Origin: a bacterium ADurb.Bin374 | Lineage (GTDB): Bacteria; Riflebacteria; Ozemobacteria; Ozemobacterales; Ozemobacteraceae | Reading direction: 5' to 3' | DNA length: 5,012 bases | Assembly: GCA_002068715.1 (NCBI GenBank) | Contig: MWAR01000513.1 | Location: 1-5,012, forward strand | In this document: positions 4,578-5,012 of the stretch, one piece after another | Numbering within the stretch: position 1 is the first letter of the stretch | Layout: each line of letters starts with the position of its first letter | The notes under the pieces: generated by a model | What the model was told of the DNA's origin: nothing | Databases searched by the model: none | The model's input: the letters and a program-made list of their open reading frames with translations, nothing else | Made by a program: the position numbers and the translations under genes

Positions 4578-5012
4578 ATGAAGCGACTTGCATGTGCAGT
4601 GATGGTTGGTCTTTGTATGGCCGGGGCCGCCTGGGCGGGTCCGGCCGTGTATTTCACCGGCGAGATCGGAGCGAACCCCGATCTGTATAGAATCGATCTC
4701 GAATCGATGAAGGTTGCGCGCCTGACGACGGCATCCAGTGCCGAGATGCAGCCGACCGTCTCCGCCAATGGAAAGACGGTTGCATTTGTTTCGGATGCCG
4801 GCGGAGCGTCTTCGCTGTATCTCATGCAGAGCGAGTTGCCGGAAGCGCCCTGGAAAAATTTCGCGATCGGTATGGGAGCATATGCGCATCCTGCGTTTTC
4901 GCCCGACGGGGCGCAGATAGCTGTCAGCTATGCGCCGGATCCCGAGGCGCCGCTGATGAATACATGCCTTGCGATTGTCGATGTGAACGCCCGGACGCAG
5001 AAGATCGTTCTC
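4578..5012 (+). CDS. Secreted TolB-like (PD40) beta-propeller protein, N-terminal fragment
   Basis: An open frame of 145 codons runs from ATG at 4578 to the window edge. It begins with a signal peptide: a basic MKR, a hydrophobic core (about residues 4-17) and AWA at 18-20, giving likely cleavage before Gly21. The mature part shows WD40-like PD40 repeats. VYFTGEIGANPDLYRIDLES (24-43) is one blade edge, QPTVSANGKTVAFVSD (58-73) a degenerate repeat, and HPAFSPDGAQIAVSY (104-118) a canonical one with SPDG. Such modules occur in TolB and in many periplasmic or secreted sensor and peptidase-associated proteins. GGGAGG at 4561-4566 lies 11 bases before the start. It is transcribed divergently from the glycan genes, and a functional link is not shown. 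The C-terminus and any further domain lie outside the window, so it should not be called TolB itself. Confidence 0.82.
   Translation, partial: MKRLACAVMVGLCMAGAAWAGPAVYFTGEIGANPDLYRIDLESMKVARLTTASSAEMQPTVSANGKTVAFVSDAGGASSLYLMQSELPEAPWKNFAIGMGAYAHPAFSPDGAQIAVSYAPDPEAPLMNTCLAIVDVNARTQKIVL

Noticed and set aside
4467..4889. Minus-strand open frames opposite the propeller gene
   Set aside because: The plus strand encodes a signal peptide and PD40 repeats in frame with a good ribosome-binding site; the minus frames have no recognisable motif.
1..5012. CRISPR array, tRNA, rRNA, insertion sequence or attachment site
   Set aside because: No regularly spaced repeats, cloverleaf, transposase motifs or terminal inverted repeats with target duplications were seen.

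Overview
The window is a stretch of a bacterial surface-glycan locus. Four complete genes and one truncated gene lie on the minus strand, and one truncated gene diverges on the plus strand at the right edge. Reading the minus strand from right to left, the order is: a NAD-dependent sugar-nucleotide dehydratase of the LegB type (4376 to 3366), a hydrolysing UDP/GDP-GlcNAc 2-epimerase of the NeuC/LegG family (3356 to 2178), a nonulosonic (sialic-acid-like) acid synthase of the NeuB/LegI family (2072 to 984), a class I SAM-dependent methyltransferase (982 to 272), and the first 54 codons of a Wzx-type polysaccharide flippase running off the left edge (163 to 1). The plus-strand gene starting at 4578 encodes the N-terminus of a secreted TolB-like beta-propeller protein.

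Together, LegB, NeuC/LegG and NeuB/LegI point to synthesis of a legionaminic-acid-like nonulosonic acid: 4,6-dehydration of NDP-GlcNAc, NDP-releasing 2-epimerisation, then condensation with phosphoenolpyruvate. The methyltransferase is translationally coupled to NeuB and may decorate the sugar or glycan. The flippase implies export of a lipid-linked oligosaccharide. Three enzymes normally needed are absent from the window: the PLP aminotransferase (LegC), the N-acetyltransferase (LegH) and the CMP-sugar synthetase (LegF/NeuA). They must lie elsewhere if the pathway is complete.

The organism cannot be named from the sequence. Most of the window is moderately GC-rich, Shine-Dalgarno sites are used, and a signal peptide plus a Wzx-type flippase suggest a diderm (Gram-negative-type) bacterium, probably from a lineage with mosaic glycan loci. 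The left 440 bases are clearly AT-richer than the rest. The change falls inside the methyltransferase gene, at about codon 181, and looks like a mosaic or transfer boundary.

Non-coding structure is concentrated in three places. The 105-base gap between the epimerase and synthase genes holds three successive inverted repeats, the last overlapping the neuB ribosome-binding site and start codon. The 201-base divergent region holds a 7-bp inverted repeat and weak promoter candidates facing both ways. The 108-base AT-rich gap before the flippase holds a plausible promoter but no intrinsic terminator. I see a recognisable glycan pathway rather than a wholly new system. The most interesting points are the compositional break, the palindrome cluster and the incomplete gene set.
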